From Shewanella sp. CG12_big_fil_rev_8_21_14_0_65_47_15 (GTDB lineage Bacteria; Pseudomonadota; Gammaproteobacteria; Enterobacterales; Shewanellaceae), in assembly GCF_002783505.1 (NCBI RefSeq), contig NZ_PFGL01000011.1:1-64000 (forward strand): a DNA stretch of 64,000 bases, in the 5' to 3' direction. The position numbers were made by a program, and so were the translations under genes. Positions 1 to 11,655 of this stretch are shown here, piece by piece. Under the pieces are notes generated by a model. It ran no database searches and had not been told where the DNA came from. It saw nothing but the letters and a program-made list of their open reading frames with translations. How positions within the stretch are numbered: the first letter of the stretch is position 1; every line of letters starts with the position of its first letter.

Positions 1-160
1 TTCACTCGTTAAGCGGTGAACAGCGCTTCATACGACTTCACGTCGCACGTCCCAAAACGTGCTGAGTTTTTATTTAAAACTTGCAGGCTACACCGATGTT
101 AAACAGGTGAGCCAGGGTGATTGGCGAGACGACCGTCCGCCCCATGGCCGCTTTTTGGCA

Positions 161-181
161 TCCATGCCATCGCGGCATTCG
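161..181. repeat. Short copy of a dispersed intergenic repeat (TCCATGnnATCGCGGCATTCG)
   Basis: tccatgccatcgcggcattcg at 161-181 matches tccatgtgatcgcggcattcg at 4959-4979 with 2 mismatches; both lie in noncoding DNA. Confidence 0.5.
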
Positions 182-776
182 TGAATCCATTAACATCAAA
201 CGGGGCGGTCGAGCATCCATTGAAGGACTGGAACAGCGTCCCTGTTTAACTGCCAGTTCGCCGTCTGATAGGCAGGACGCCTGAATGTCGTGCAGTGCAG
301 GGATACATGAGAACGACCATGGCTCTCGTTCATAAGCGTAGAAACCCTATCCCCTTAATAGCTCTCAATAAAGTCGTTATTTGCAACCATACACTTGCCG
401 CTGTCTAGACAAGCTTTTTATGGTTTTGTGAACAGTATCAAATGCAGTAAGCGCTAAATTATCAGGGGGTTTTGCCCTACCGTTCTCGTCCCTAACATAC
501 GGGCTAGCGTTGTAAAGTTTAATTTTTTGTTAAATATAAACATCAACCCACTTTATGCTCATGCTGGCGGGCAAGTGAAAAATCAAAGGTAACACTAAGT
601 TACCACCAATATCTCTAATAAAAGCGAGTTAAAAACCAGCAGGTAGACTATTTACAATAAAATAACAATATTTGCTGTTTTTACAGCCAAAAAAGGCTTC
701 TTTGCGCAAAGTCTCTACTGTTATACTCAAGCCAGTATGGCACATAATAATAAAATTAATGGGTAGGAAGCTCTTT

Positions 777-2468
777 ATGTTGGACCCTGAACTCCTTGAG
801 CTAAACAGTGATAAAACCAAGGCTGAACTCCGCCTTATCCCCAATGTCCATGGCCCAGTCACCCATGATGACATCATGCGTCTATTATCTTTGTCTGAAT
901 TTTCATCCCTGTTTCCACTAGAGCCTGCGATCACTAAAACTATCGCCCAAATCAACTCCCTCTGTCACCAGGACGATGGGAAGTTTGAGCTATTTGCAGT
1001 ACTGGCCGAGCGGCGTGATGGCACTGTCAAGATTGAAATCAGCCCAGATAAAATGCAAGCGACTATGATTTTAACCGCCCCCTGGGGAGGAAAATCCGTC
1101 GACCTACCCGAGATCCTGACTCAACTAAAAAAACACAATGTGTGTATGGGCTTAAGTAAGCTCAAAATCCAAGCACTACAACAGCAACTCAGTAAACTCA
1201 AACCAGGCGAAAGTTGCCAGAGTGAAATTGCCCAGGGCAAGCTCCCTGTCAATGGTCAGAATGCGGTACTTGAACGTAAAGTCTCCCTGGCGAGGGAACG
1301 TTTACTCCAGCCACAGGAGCGTGAAGACGGCAGTGTCGATATGCGTAACCTCGGCTCGATGATCATGGTAAAACCCAACGATCTCTTAATGATCAAACAC
1401 CCAGCGACCGAGGGCACTCCCGGCTACAATATTCAGGGTGAAGTCCTTAACCAAAAACCGGGTAAAGATATCGCCTTTCAGGCAGGTACGGGTACTGACT
1501 TTCATCCAAGGGATCCTAATAAACTCATTGCGACGGTCGCGGGTCAGCCGGTTGAAACCCGCACTGGGATGAATGTGGATGATGTACTGCAACTTAAAGA
1601 TGTGGATATCAGTACAGGCCATGTCACCTTTAAGGGCAGTATTTTAATCACGGGTGATGTCCACGAAGGTATGCTAGTGAAAAGTTCCGGCGATATTACC
1701 GTGATGGGCTTTGTGGACTCCGCCACCCTAGAGGCGGAAGGTGATGTCACTGTGAGTAAAGGGATCATTGGCAGGCAAATCAAAGCTAATGAGTTTTCTA
1801 CCAATATTCAGGCTCAGGGCCATATCAGTGCCCAATTTGTGCAGTATTCCCACCTAGTTGCTAAGGGCAATGTCTTAGTCACTAAACAACTGTTGCACAG
1901 CAACACTAAAACCAGCGCGAGCTTAACCGTCAGCGATCCGAGCGGACGCAGGGGCGATTTAGTCGGTGGCGTCGCCCATGCGGAAAAAGGGATCACCGCC
2001 GTTGTGATAGGTGCCACTGCCGGAACTAAGACCGAAGTCTTTTGCGCAATGACGCAAAACGAGCTTAAACAGGATCTTAAACAACTCGATGAGGGTGTTA
2101 AGGCCATGGTTGTCGCCAGTTTAGATATAGAATCGCGCCTTAAAAAGTTACCGCCTAAGTCAGAATGGCAAAACGATCCTGTGATGATCGAGCAGATCAA
2201 AATGATGCTCGATGAGAAAAATCGTATTCTGGATGAGCGCACCCGGGAGGAATTGGAATTCGACAGTCTAAAACAGGAAGTGGAAGGCTACTATGAAAAG
2301 TACCGTATCGATGTGCTCAAACACGTATTTCTCAATGTGGAATTCCATATAGGCCCAGCGAATCATAGAACGACCCGTGAACACGGTACTTGCAGTATCG
2401 CCAATATTAATCAAGAGATTAACTTCGACTATAACGCCAAAGCTAAGACACCAGCCCCCGCCAATTAA
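777..2468 (+). CDS. DUF342 (FapA-like) domain protein
   Basis: Long ORF; beta-helix-like GDV/GSI repeats (ILITGDVHEGMLVKSSGDITVMGFVDSATLEAEGDVTVSKGIIG). ATG at 777 preceded by GGTAGGAAG, preferred over the upstream ATG at 672. Confidence 0.85.
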   Translation: MLDPELLELNSDKTKAELRLIPNVHGPVTHDDIMRLLSLSEFSSLFPLEPAITKTIAQINSLCHQDDGKFELFAVLAERRDGTVKIEISPDKMQATMILTAPWGGKSVDLPEILTQLKKHNVCMGLSKLKIQALQQQLSKLKPGESCQSEIAQGKLPVNGQNAVLERKVSLARERLLQPQEREDGSVDMRNLGSMIMVKPNDLLMIKHPATEGTPGYNIQGEVLNQKPGKDIAFQAGTGTDFHPRDPNKLIATVAGQPVETRTGMNVDDVLQLKDVDISTGHVTFKGSILITGDVHEGMLVKSSGDITVMGFVDSATLEAEGDVTVSKGIIGRQIKANEFSTNIQAQGHISAQFVQYSHLVAKGNVLVTKQLLHSNTKTSASLTVSDPSGRRGDLVGGVAHAEKGITAVVIGATAGTKTEVFCAMTQNELKQDLKQLDEGVKAMVVASLDIESRLKKLPPKSEWQNDPVMIEQIKMMLDEKNRILDERTREELEFDSLKQEVEGYYEKYRIDVLKHVFLNVEFHIGPANHRTTREHGTCSIANINQEINFDYNAKAKTPAPAN

Positions 2469-2545
2469 CGGATTAATCTAATGATGCACCCTTAAGGGCA
2501 TCAAGTGATCTCCACTTCGAAGCCGCCATCTAGACTCAAGCATAA

Positions 2546-2568
2546 GGCGCAGGAGTTTCCCCTGCGCC
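2546..2568 (+). terminator. Hairpin downstream of the DUF342 gene
   Basis: GGCGCAGG-agtttcc-CCTGCGCC stem-loop; no strong T-tract. Confidence 0.4.
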
Positions 2569-2570
2569 TA

Positions 2571-2626
2571 TATACCCAAGCTACCTGAAGATACGAGCTT
2601 CAGCATCTTCAGGCTGTTTGGGTATA
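2571..2626. repeat. Palindromic intergenic repeat (REP/MITE-like)
   Basis: TATACCCAAgctaCCTGAAGATacgagcttcagcATCTTCAGGctgtTTGGGTATA: nested inverted repeat of about 56 nt. Confidence 0.65.
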
Positions 2627-2760
2627 CTAGTCCGCTATCAGCGTGGCATACTGCAAAACTAGGGTCAGCAGAGTGGTATTTACAGACATCCTTAACTTTC
2701 CTCCGTAGTAACATTCTGCGCACCGAAAAGTTCACCCCCTCAATAACCCATGGAGCAATA

Positions 2761-3138
2761 ATGACCAGCGTGAAAATGTCGGACATTGAATGGCCCGCCG
2801 TCGTCAAACTCTCCCAAAATGACGAGTTGCTTTACCTCGCCCACCAACGGGATTGGTTAGAACTCGCCTGCCTGTACCAACATCACTTTACCGAGGAAGA
2901 TCAATTGCTCGACAGCGCTGGGCATCGCTATCGGATCCGTGCAAACCCGCGCACAGTGCATGAAGATCCCGTTGGTGAATTGCCCCAACTGTTACAACAG
3001 GAGCAAAACCTGCCACTCACCGACTTTATTAAGTGGGTACAGAACCATGCCACCGCCCTAGGTCAGTGCTGTGTCGCTAAACTTGCGTTCACTACCATTA
3101 GCCAAGGAATGGAAATTGTGCGTACCTTAGACGAATAG
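2761..3138 (+). CDS. Conserved hypothetical protein (DUF4144-like)
   Basis: 125 aa ORF, ATG start, flanked by noncoding DNA; family assignment from memory only. Confidence 0.6.
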   Translation: MTSVKMSDIEWPAVVKLSQNDELLYLAHQRDWLELACLYQHHFTEEDQLLDSAGHRYRIRANPRTVHEDPVGELPQLLQQEQNLPLTDFIKWVQNHATALGQCCVAKLAFTTISQGMEIVRTLDE

Positions 3139-3337
3139 CTGCGACAAATAACCTTATGTGCTAAAAGCAGAAAATAGCGAGATGATCCTAAAAGCTAATA
3201 TCCTCGCCGTAAATTCGCAGGCATAATTTATCACGAACGAAATTTCAGCTCCGCAGTAGCTAGCGGTTATTTACATCCAGAAATACCCATACAGTGACAC
3301 TTAGCTCTCGCTAAAAAGTCACACAGATCACAAACAC

Positions 3338-4474
3338 ATGGAACCGAAATTGGAACTACTTAAGATTGACTGCTTAGGCAAACAACTGCGTTTGGAAGGC
3401 TCACTCGCTGGCTGGCAACAACTCTTCTGGGACAATAACTTAGTCTCGCAAAAGGCGGCTTCTATCGATAATGGTGGCCTGAGAGTCCATGAATTTGAAC
3501 TCACCCAGCATCGTCAGCCGCAGGCGATTGTCCAGGGCGAACCGACCAGCCTAGACACAAAAATCATTATTCGCCTCGAAACCGATTTAGTATGGCAACC
3601 CTTTCGCCTCGATTATCGCCTACTACAGGATGATGAAGTCATAGCCCAAGGTCGGCGCAGCGAGAAAGATATTGAGCGGCAAACGCCTGAAGTTCCCGCG
3701 GTTAAACAACAAAAACTCAGCCTAGTCGGGCTCGCCTCCCTCGGCTTTAAACTGCTAAAAAGCGCCAAGGTCATCAAAGTTGTGTTAGTGGGTGCCAGCG
3801 TTGCCGCCTATTCTTGGCTATTCTCCTTTCAATTTGCCCTCGCGCTTATCGCCTGTTTGGTCTTCCACGAATATGGCCATATCCGCGCGATGAAATATTT
3901 TGGCATGAAGACTAAAGGGATTTACCTTATTCCCTTTATGGGGGGGTTCGCCCTCTCCGATGAAAAGATCAACACCCGTTGGCAAGATGTGGTGATTTCC
4001 ATTATGGGGCCCACCTTTGGTTTATTCATGTCCATAGGTTCGTTGATTGCCTACCACGCGACGGGCAACGTATTTTTTGCTGGCCTTGCCGCCTTTAATG
4101 CCCTGCTTAACCTATTTAATTTATTGCCTATTTTGCCACTCGATGGCGGCCATATTTTAAAGAGCATCAGCTTTTCGATGAACAGTATTATGGGCTTGGT
4201 CACCTGCGCTGTGGGTGCCGCCTTCGGTGTGTATATCAGCTACACCTTGGGCCTAGCGCTATTGGGATTTTTGCTATTGATCGGCAGTTTAGAAATCATC
4301 TTCGAGTGGCGAACTCGCCATCAAAGCCACCTATTGCCATTAGACAGATATGGACAAATTTTTTCTACCATCTGGTACTTGCTTACGGTCGGCGCGTTAG
4401 TCGGTATCATCTGGCACTTAGCCGGCACGGGCGATGATATGCTTAGCCTGCCACTGCAAATATTACGCAGCTAG
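3338..4474 (+). CDS. Site-2 protease (M50) family membrane metalloprotease
   Basis: HEYGH zinc motif in a membrane segment and a second motif LPLDGGHI; multiple TM stretches. Confidence 0.85.
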   Translation: MEPKLELLKIDCLGKQLRLEGSLAGWQQLFWDNNLVSQKAASIDNGGLRVHEFELTQHRQPQAIVQGEPTSLDTKIIIRLETDLVWQPFRLDYRLLQDDEVIAQGRRSEKDIERQTPEVPAVKQQKLSLVGLASLGFKLLKSAKVIKVVLVGASVAAYSWLFSFQFALALIACLVFHEYGHIRAMKYFGMKTKGIYLIPFMGGFALSDEKINTRWQDVVISIMGPTFGLFMSIGSLIAYHATGNVFFAGLAAFNALLNLFNLLPILPLDGGHILKSISFSMNSIMGLVTCAVGAAFGVYISYTLGLALLGFLLLIGSLEIIFEWRTRHQSHLLPLDRYGQIFSTIWYLLTVGALVGIIWHLAGTGDDMLSLPLQILRS

Positions 4475-4555
4475 TCCGTTTAACCTCTGGACGTAAACTG
4501 CAGGGTGTAAAGCACAGGACCTAAAGCACAGGCTCAGAATGAATCCAAAGTGATG

Positions 4556-4590
4556 CAAAAAACCGCTATTAATAGCGGTTTTTGTTTTTC
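4556..4590 (+). terminator. Intrinsic terminator of the M50 protease gene
   Basis: AAAAACCGCTATTAATAGCGGTTTTTGTTTTT. Confidence 0.8.
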
Positions 4591-4752
4591 TGTAGCTTAG
4601 TAATACTTTTACAACAGTACGTTATTCCTTTGCCACAGTCGGGTGTACTGGTCTATGTTTTATAGACAGTGTCACGTGTGATAGTTAACCCATTCAAACG
4701 TATCTAAATATACAAACTTCATATAATGCTTTTTCAACAAAAATCAAAGTCG

Positions 4753-5010
4753 TGGGGCTTCACCCCACACCCGACCAAGAAGGACTGCTCGTCCTATCAA
4801 AAACGTCCATGTTAAACTACCAGCTCGATATCCCTATCTCGCGCTCAAAGCGGCCGCAGGCTTTCGCCCTTGGATGCTCCAAGACGCCCCTAACGGAGTT
4901 GAAAGCCCCTTGTGCTCATCGCCAAATTTGCTATCGCTTCCGAAGTCCTCGCTTTACATCCATGTGATCGCGGCATTCGCGCTTACATATACAACAGATG
5001 CCGCCGTCGA
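4753..5010. repeat. Dispersed noncoding repeat element beginning GTGGGGCTTCACCCCAC
   Basis: Starts with the palindrome GTGGGGcttcaCCCCAC; contains the TCCATG..ATCGCGGCATTCG motif also present near 161; no convincing protein. Confidence 0.5.
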
Positions 5011-5119
5011 GCCCTCAGGGATGAGTTAATGGCGAGTCACTGGAATGACAGTGCTTAATAAAAATGGAGCAGAACTATTTCAAACAAAACTCCACTATTA
5101 CATTTTGTATGCCCCACTG

Positions 5120-7945
5120 TTAGCCTACGATGGCGGCAGTTTTTTGTGCGCGGTTTTGCCACAACTTTACCAACTCCAATACCATCAAGGGGATGGCGCT
5201 GAACATAAGCAATAGCAGGCATTCCTCTAGCGATAAAAATGTGATTTTTAAGAATAACCCCAGAGTGGCATTCTGATGGGCCCATACCTGCAAGCCAATA
5301 ATTAAACATACCGCAACGACCAAAGAGAGATTTGTCCGTAGGGGGATCCGCCATAGCGACTTAGTTTCGCTGCGAGCACCAAAGGCGCGCAGTAGTTCGG
5401 CAAACACTAAGGTGGTAAAGGCGTTGGTACGCGCAAGCTCTACACTCCCGGTTTGCAAGCTATAGAAATAAATGGCGAAAACGACTCCCGCTGTAAGTAA
5501 CCCAGTCAGAAACATAGTGCTCAAAAAATGATTCGCGGCAATGGGTTCATCACGGGTGCGCGGACGTTGTTGCATGACATCGGGGTCAATGGCATCTGTG
5601 GCTAGGCAGAGCGCGGGGAATCCGTCGGTGACGAGGTTAATCCAAAGTAAATGTATCGGTAGGAGCGGCACGGGTAAGCCGATAAAGACACACAGTGTCA
5701 TCAATAGGAGTTCACTGGTATTTCCTGCCAACAAATACTGCAGGGTTTTACGGATATTGGCGAAAATTCCGCGCCCTTCCTCAACTGCCGCAACTATGGT
5801 GGCAAAATTATCGTCGGTGATGATCATATCGGCCGCTTGCTTGGTCACTTCGGTACCGGAGCGCCCCATAGCAATACCGATATCGGCGCCTTCAATGGCG
5901 GGGGCGTCGTTGACACCGTCTCCCGTCATTGCCACTACGGCACCATTGGCTTTCCACGCATGGACTATGCGTAGCTTGTGCGCGGCAGTCACCCGTGCAT
6001 AAACGGCGATAGTTGGCGCACGTTGTACTAATTCCGCTTCACTGATGCGATCCAATTCGGCCCCTGTCACCACAGTGTCTGCCTCTTTGGCAATACCAAG
6101 ATCCCGGGCAATAGCCAGCGCGGTTTGCGGGTGATCGCCAGTGACCATCACGGCACGGATCCCCGCAGCAACACACTTAGCTACGGCGGCTTTAGCCTCT
6201 GCTCTCGGGGGATCGACCATGCCACTCAAACCGACAAAGACCAAATTCTGTTCTATCGCCGCAGGGCTGAGATCTGTGGGTAAGGTGTGCCCAAGGTCGA
6301 GATAGGCAGAGCCCAGCACCCTTAGTGCCTGCTGTCCCAAGAGGGTATTTTGTTGATGGATCCGCGCTCGGTCGGCCTCTGTGAGTGGCTGCTCGCCACT
6401 GGCGGTATACACCCGATTGCAGATCTGCAGTAACATATCCGGCGCGCCATTGATCATCGCCCGCAGCGTGCCATCTTCGAGCCTGCGAATAACGCAGCTT
6501 CGCTTACGATCCGAATCAAAGGGAATTTCATACTCTAGGGGGAATCGCTGCGCAAAATGTGCTAATTCACCACCCGCTTGCCCGCAAAAGACTTTGTGAG
6601 CTGCCGCCAGTAGCGCCCCCTCGGTGGGGTCGCCAGCGACTCGCCATTGGCCATTATCCTCCACCAAATGCGCGTTATTACAACCGATTAAAAGTGTGGC
6701 AAGCTCGTGTAACCCACTGAAATTTTGTCTATTTACAGTCTGATTGTTAAGTAAAATATCCCCTTGAGGGGCATAGCCTTCACCCGTCACAGTAAAACAT
6801 TGCTCGCCGACATATAAAGTACGCACCGTCATTTCACCCACAGTTAACGTACCCGTTTTATCGGTACAGATAACCGAGGTGGAACCTAAGGTTTCTACCG
6901 CTGGCAATTTACGGATCAGGGCATTGCGCCGGGACATGCGCATCACTCCCATCGCCAGCGCAATCGTCACTATGGCGGGCAACCCTTCGGGAACGGCGGC
7001 AACGGCAAGGCTGACGGCAGACATCACTAGCTCCAGTGGTGCACTACCACGCCACCAGCCCAGCAGAAACAGCAGCATTACTATCGCCAGCGAAAACCAC
7101 ACCAATATACGCCCGAAGGCATCCAATTTTTGTTGTAAAGGCGTGCTTTCACTACGACTGGCATCGGTGATCAGACGCGCAATCTTCCCAAGCTCAGTGT
7201 TCATGGCCGTGGCAACCACGAGCGCAGTGGCAGTACCTGCGGCGACGCAGGTCCCCGCAAACACCATATTATCGCGGTCACAGAGCGGAGTATTGGCGGA
7301 TAACAGTTTATTGGCTTGTTTATCGACCGGTTCGGATTCACCTGTTAAGGCGGCTTCGGTCATTTTAAGGGAAGCTGACTGCAATAGGCGCGCATCGGCG
7401 GCCACCAGATCGCCGGCCTCCAGCACAAGGATATCACCGACCACTATATTGGCTGCTGGCACAATAATCACTCGATTATCGCGCTTTACTTTCGCCTGCG
7501 GTGCGGTCATGTTTTTAAGTGCCGCTATGGCTTTTTCGGCTTTGTATTCCTGATAAAAACCGATAATCCCATTAAGCATCACAATGGCAACTATGACCAC
7601 AAAATCGATCGTGTCTCCCAAGACTGCTGAAATTAGCGCGGCGACCAGTAGCACCCAAATAATGACACTTTTGAACTGTGCGGCAGCAAGCTTAACGACA
7701 TTAGTGCCAGCCGCTTCCTGCAAGCTATTCGCCCCCTCGAGGCTTAAATACTCAGTCGCCTGCACCGTCGAAAGCCCCTGTTCACCCGTATTCAATTGTA
7801 AAAATAGGTTAGCAGGCATCTGTTGCCAGGGAGCGGTGACAGTGCGCGGCACATTTGTCCTCCGGGATGCCGACACGCGCTTAGATTGGGCATCAGACTG
7901 AGAAGTGGATTGGGGAGGTTTATTCACCGGATTTTTCAAGTTCAT
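5120..7945 (-). CDS. Cation-transporting P-type ATPase (P2-type, Ca2+-ATPase-like)
   Basis: DKTGTLT phosphorylation motif, [15 protein letters not shown]-terminal cation ATPase TM region. Confidence 0.92.
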   Translation of the reverse strand: MNLKNPVNKPPQSTSQSDAQSKRVSASRRTNVPRTVTAPWQQMPANLFLQLNTGEQGLSTVQATEYLSLEGANSLQEAAGTNVVKLAAAQFKSVIIWVLLVAALISAVLGDTIDFVVIVAIVMLNGIIGFYQEYKAEKAIAALKNMTAPQAKVKRDNRVIIVPAANIVVGDILVLEAGDLVAADARLLQSASLKMTEAALTGESEPVDKQANKLLSANTPLCDRDNMVFAGTCVAAGTATALVVATAMNTELGKIARLITDASRSESTPLQQKLDAFGRILVWFSLAIVMLLFLLGWWRGSAPLELVMSAVSLAVAAVPEGLPAIVTIALAMGVMRMSRRNALIRKLPAVETLGSTSVICTDKTGTLTVGEMTVRTLYVGEQCFTVTGEGYAPQGDILLNNQTVNRQNFSGLHELATLLIGCNNAHLVEDNGQWRVAGDPTEGALLAAAHKVFCGQAGGELAHFAQRFPLEYEIPFDSDRKRSCVIRRLEDGTLRAMINGAPDMLLQICNRVYTASGEQPLTEADRARIHQQNTLLGQQALRVLGSAYLDLGHTLPTDLSPAAIEQNLVFVGLSGMVDPPRAEAKAAVAKCVAAGIRAVMVTGDHPQTALAIARDLGIAKEADTVVTGAELDRISEAELVQRAPTIAVYARVTAAHKLRIVHAWKANGAVVAMTGDGVNDAPAIEGADIGIAMGRSGTEVTKQAADMIITDDNFATIVAAVEEGRGIFANIRKTLQYLLAGNTSELLLMTLCVFIGLPVPLLPIHLLWINLVTDGFPALCLATDAIDPDVMQQRPRTRDEPIAANHFLSTMFLTGLLTAGVVFAIYFYSLQTGSVELARTNAFTTLVFAELLRAFGARSETKSLWRIPLRTNLSLVVAVCLIIGLQVWAHQNATLGLFLKITFLSLEECLLLLMFSAIPLMVLELVKLWQNRAQKTAAIVG

Positions 7946-8178
7946 ATCCTAGAACCTGTGTTATTTTTTAGCGCTTAGGGAAGGATCCGCGGTCAAGAGT
8001 GTCCATATCACCCACGATAAACACACGAAATGACCTATATCATCGAGAGCATCAGTCATCACCATGCTGATCCTGCCGTGATACATAAGCAATTCTAGTT
8101 CAGTAACCCCATGATTCCCATTTTTAGAGGGGTAAAAACCACAATATTAATTTTAAAATTATGAACTAAATTAATTTC

Positions 8179-8627
8179 TTAATTCATACTAGCGACAATC
8201 ACTTGCGTTGCATCAAAGCAGGCAAAACAGGGCTCGCCAACCACTAGCGCCTGAGTTTGGGTGAGTGGCATCACGGAATAAATGATGTCTTTACCATCAA
8301 TATCAATGCTGAGTTCAGCCCTATCACCCAGCTCGGTGATACTCAGCAAACGCCCAGTTAGACAATTTTGCCCGCTGCTAAAACCACGCCAATATTGTCA
8401 TTTAATCCATTTGAATCAATACCCTTAATACGTCCAGTTAGCTGATTGCGGGCGCTAGTGTTATGGGAGAAATGCGCCATCACATCCAACAGGCTATGCA
8501 TATCGATGGAGTCGTCGAGCAGAGCCGTTAATGCCATCCTTTGCACTTGGGAGGTGATGGAATAGACCTTGAGCAAACGTTCACCAAATTTAGCACCAAA
8601 ACCGATGCTAAACTGTGGCTTATTCAA
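8179..8627 (-). pseudogene. TOBE (molybdopterin-binding/ModE C-terminal-like) domain protein, disrupted by a 1-nt frameshift
   Basis: Frame 1 (8358-8627) ends ...QLTGRIKGIDSNGLNDNIGVVLAAGKIV*. Shifting frame near 8371 gives GQNCLTGRLLSITELGDRAELSIDIDGKDIIYSVMPLTQTQALVVGEPCFACFDATQVIVASMN*, a second TOBE-like repeat. Confidence 0.75.
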
Positions 8628-10566
8628 ATTGCTTCACTAATTTCGAAATCCGTTCTGCCTGTCCATGGAGATGATTTATCTCCTCGAAACATTTGAGCGC
8701 ACTGTCATTAATATTTTCGGCGGTGTCGGCAATCACATGGGCAGATTCGTTAATATGGTCAACCACACTGGCTTGCTCCTCCGTTGCGGCGGCCACCTGA
8801 TGATTGCCCCGATTAATATCGTCAAACTTGTCTTTCACTAATTTTAATGACTCTGTTGCGGCTATCGCATTATGGGCCAATGAAGTGCTTTGCTTGGCCG
8901 CTTCGGCGATATTTTGCCGTGTAAAGCCAACCGCGTGCTGCAACTGCTCAATTTGCCCGCGGATCTCTAATGTCGAGGATTGAGTGCGGCTCGCCAAGGT
9001 TCTCACTTCGTCCGCCACAACGGCAAAACCGCGGCCCATTTCGCCAGCTCGGGCGGCTTCGATTGCGGCATTTAATGCTAAAAGATTGGTTTGCTCAGAA
9101 ATGCTGCTAATCACTTCGACCACTGAATTAATGGTTTCTGCCTGCACCGCTAAGTCCTGCACTTTCGTTTGGGTATCATTCATCGAGGTAGATAATGACT
9201 CCATGGTGCCCGCCAGATTGATCATCACATCACTGGTGGAGTACACATCTTTCAAGGCGGATTCGGTATCTGTGGCAATACGATGGGCAACCGATGACAC
9301 CTCGGCGATCGTTTGCCCCATTTCATTGATCGCTGTGGCGACCTGCTCGGTTTGGGCACGTTGGGAACTAGCGTGCTCGACCGTTTGCTGGGAGAAACTG
9401 CTCAGTAAACCCACACTCTGATTAATGGCCTGCTCACCGTGTTTAATCTCCTGCACTAAGGTGCCAATTTTCCCCATAATGGCATTAAATCCTTTGGCTA
9501 ATTGGCCCACTTCATTGTCATAACTATCATCTAGGCGGCGATTTAAATTCCCGCCATCCTTGGACATAGCGAGTAAACTGTCGCTTACTGCCAAAATATT
9601 TTTACTGACATTACCCGCTAGCAAGAAAGATAAACCGATAAATAACAAGGCAATCACTATGCTAATCCCCACGGATAGGCTAATGACATCATTAATTTGG
9701 CTACTGATCTCCGCTTTGGGCATCACCCCGACTAAGGTCCAATTCATTGCCGTTAGTGTCGCTATGCCCAGATAAATCGCTTCGCCCTGAAACTCAGTCG
9801 ATGCAATTTGCTGTCTGCCCTGGCGTGTGTCCAGCATTGCCTGTATGGGCCGGTAATCTGCCATCGTTGCTATGCTTTGGTCGAGTAAGGACTTATTCTT
9901 ATGGGCGGCAAACTTACCTTGGGCATCGAGCATAAACATATAACCCGATTGCCCCATATTCGCCTGATTCACTATGTCAGAAATCTTAGTCGCATCGACC
10001 CCAACGCCTGCAACAGCCATAATATTGCCGCTGGGATCCCGCACCGAGACATTAATAAAGACAGTTAATTTACCTAGGCTTTCATCGGTGTCCAGTGAAG
10101 GTTCACGGTCGGGGTTACGACTCAAATAATCGTAGAACCAACGGTCACGCTCATTCTGGCGCGAAAGGGTTTTGAGTATACCCTCACTGGTGTAGTAGCG
10201 ACCCGTTGGGACCGAAATCCAAAATGCGGCTATAACCCCCTCTTGGCCCATAAAACTTTTCAAATAATTGATAATATCGCCACGGGTCGCCTCACTTTCA
10301 CCCTGACTTTGCCATTGACGCATAAAAGTGTTGTGGGCCAAGTCCTCCGACATAGTCAAATACTGAGTCAGTTCCGTATTAATTTCCGCGGTCGCCTTAC
10401 CTAATTGCGCGGGTAATAAGCTGGTTTCGGTCGAGTGATAAAACATGTTGGAAAACTGGCTGATATAAATCAGTGTTGAAAACAACATCGACAAAAAGAG
10501 CGCGCTTGCCATACCGACTGCGACCACGGCCTTTATTGTTAACTTATTAAAATTAAACATGTTCAC
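8620..10566 (-). CDS. Methyl-accepting chemotaxis protein with periplasmic Cache-like sensor and HAMP
   Basis: MCP signalling hairpin [43 protein letters not shown]-terminal TM and sensor region. Confidence 0.92.
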   Translation of the reverse strand: MNMFNFNKLTIKAVVAVGMASALFLSMLFSTLIYISQFSNMFYHSTETSLLPAQLGKATAEINTELTQYLTMSEDLAHNTFMRQWQSQGESEATRGDIINYLKSFMGQEGVIAAFWISVPTGRYYTSEGILKTLSRQNERDRWFYDYLSRNPDREPSLDTDESLGKLTVFINVSVRDPSGNIMAVAGVGVDATKISDIVNQANMGQSGYMFMLDAQGKFAAHKNKSLLDQSIATMADYRPIQAMLDTRQGRQQIASTEFQGEAIYLGIATLTAMNWTLVGVMPKAEISSQINDVISLSVGISIVIALLFIGLSFLLAGNVSKNILAVSDSLLAMSKDGGNLNRRLDDSYDNEVGQLAKGFNAIMGKIGTLVQEIKHGEQAINQSVGLLSSFSQQTVEHASSQRAQTEQVATAINEMGQTIAEVSSVAHRIATDTESALKDVYSTSDVMINLAGTMESLSTSMNDTQTKVQDLAVQAETINSVVEVISSISEQTNLLALNAAIEAARAGEMGRGFAVVADEVRTLASRTQSSTLEIRGQIEQLQHAVGFTRQNIAEAAKQSTSLAHNAIAATESLKLVKDKFDDINRGNHQVAAATEEQASVVDHINESAHVIADTAENINDSALKCFEEINHLHGQAERISKLVKQFE

Positions 10567-10779
10567 TCCAATTAGATTTTAGTTATGAGTACATCAGAGT
10601 TAATTAAGTATTTTTATTGCCATATCAAAAACTTAAAACCGCTATCAAAATTTACTAATCCGTGTTGCAACAGGTGGCTACCTCATCGGAGCCAAGCACT
10701 TACATCCGTTGCGAAAAAGTCAGGCATAAGCCCATTTCCTTAGTGTCCGTTTTAGCCATAATGCGCGTTCAGTCACGAC

Positions 10780-11553
10780 CTAGTACATCTGATGCTGTCG
10801 ACGGAATGCCTCTATGATGGCGTTATCCTCAGCCGATGCCCGCATCGAGCTAATTCCCTGATTTAGACTCTCTATTAGCTTAGGATCCCAACAGGCAATT
10901 CGCAGTTCGATTGGTGAAAAAATGGGAAAAATGGTCAATTGAGGCGGCTCGCGCAAGGATTTTTTGGCGATTTCATTCCAATACCAAGAGAGGACCCCTT
11001 CTTCAATCACAATAGCGTCGACCCTGCCGTGCAATAGCATATTGACTTGGCTAAGCTGGTTAGGCACTTCGACATAGCGGGGATTGTCTTGAGCAAAATG
11101 TAAAAATTCGGCGCCAAGAACTTGTTTTGCATGTTGAAATCCAGCCACGCTGAGCCCATTAAGATCGGCCACAACACCAATGTTGATAGCAGAATCGGTA
11201 CGAACGGCAACTACATCGTGAAATCTGTGGTATGGCTGGCTGTAATACATTCCATTTAAGCCACTCTGGGCATTGATAAAACAATCGACTTCACCCTGTG
11301 ATAATAGCCGCTGCGATCGAAAATTGGGTGCAAGTACTACTTGGTCAAGCCGAAGACCCGCATGATGAAGAATACTTTGCACCAACTCATATTGGATACC
11401 ATGGTGTTCATCGAGAAAATAAGGCGCGATAGTGTCACTGGCAGACATGCTGACACTCGGCAGTTTATCCGCAGCAAAAGCCAAGTTACTCAGTAGCATT
11501 AGCGAAATATAATGCCATAAACGGGGTCCACCAAAAAAAATGCCACAATTCAT
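10780..11553 (-). CDS. Periplasmic solute-binding protein (SBP_bac_3-like)
   Basis: Signal peptide followed by a type-II periplasmic binding fold pattern (ISPYFLDEHHGIQYELVQ..., GEVDCFINAQSG). Confidence 0.75.
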   Translation of the reverse strand: MNCGIFFGGPRLWHYISLMLLSNLAFAADKLPSVSMSASDTIAPYFLDEHHGIQYELVQSILHHAGLRLDQVVLAPNFRSQRLLSQGEVDCFINAQSGLNGMYYSQPYHRFHDVVAVRTDSAINIGVVADLNGLSVAGFQHAKQVLGAEFLHFAQDNPRYVEVPNQLSQVNMLLHGRVDAIVIEEGVLSWYWNEIAKKSLREPPQLTIFPIFSPIELRIACWDPKLIESLNQGISSMRASAEDNAIIEAFRRQHQMY

Positions 11554-11655
11554 TTAACTCATCCTTTTGTTATCTTTATTAAAAAGTTACATGATGAAAA
11601 CTTGATTGCCCCAAAGGCCTCTAATAGGCAGTACTACTGAGGTTAAGCTTCTCCC

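Noticed and set aside
1-600. Searched for the start of an rRNA, tRNA or phage element at the left edge
   Set aside because: No conserved rRNA/tRNA sequence or integrase seen; only a repeat-like motif.
4752-4967. 71-aa ORF in the repeat region
   Set aside because: Lies within a dispersed repeat, low-complexity composition, no recognisable domain or ribosome-binding site.
6879-7553. 224-aa plus-strand ORF antisense to the P-type ATPase
   Set aside because: Shadow ORF with codon bias mirroring the real gene; Ser/Ala/Thr-rich, no domain.
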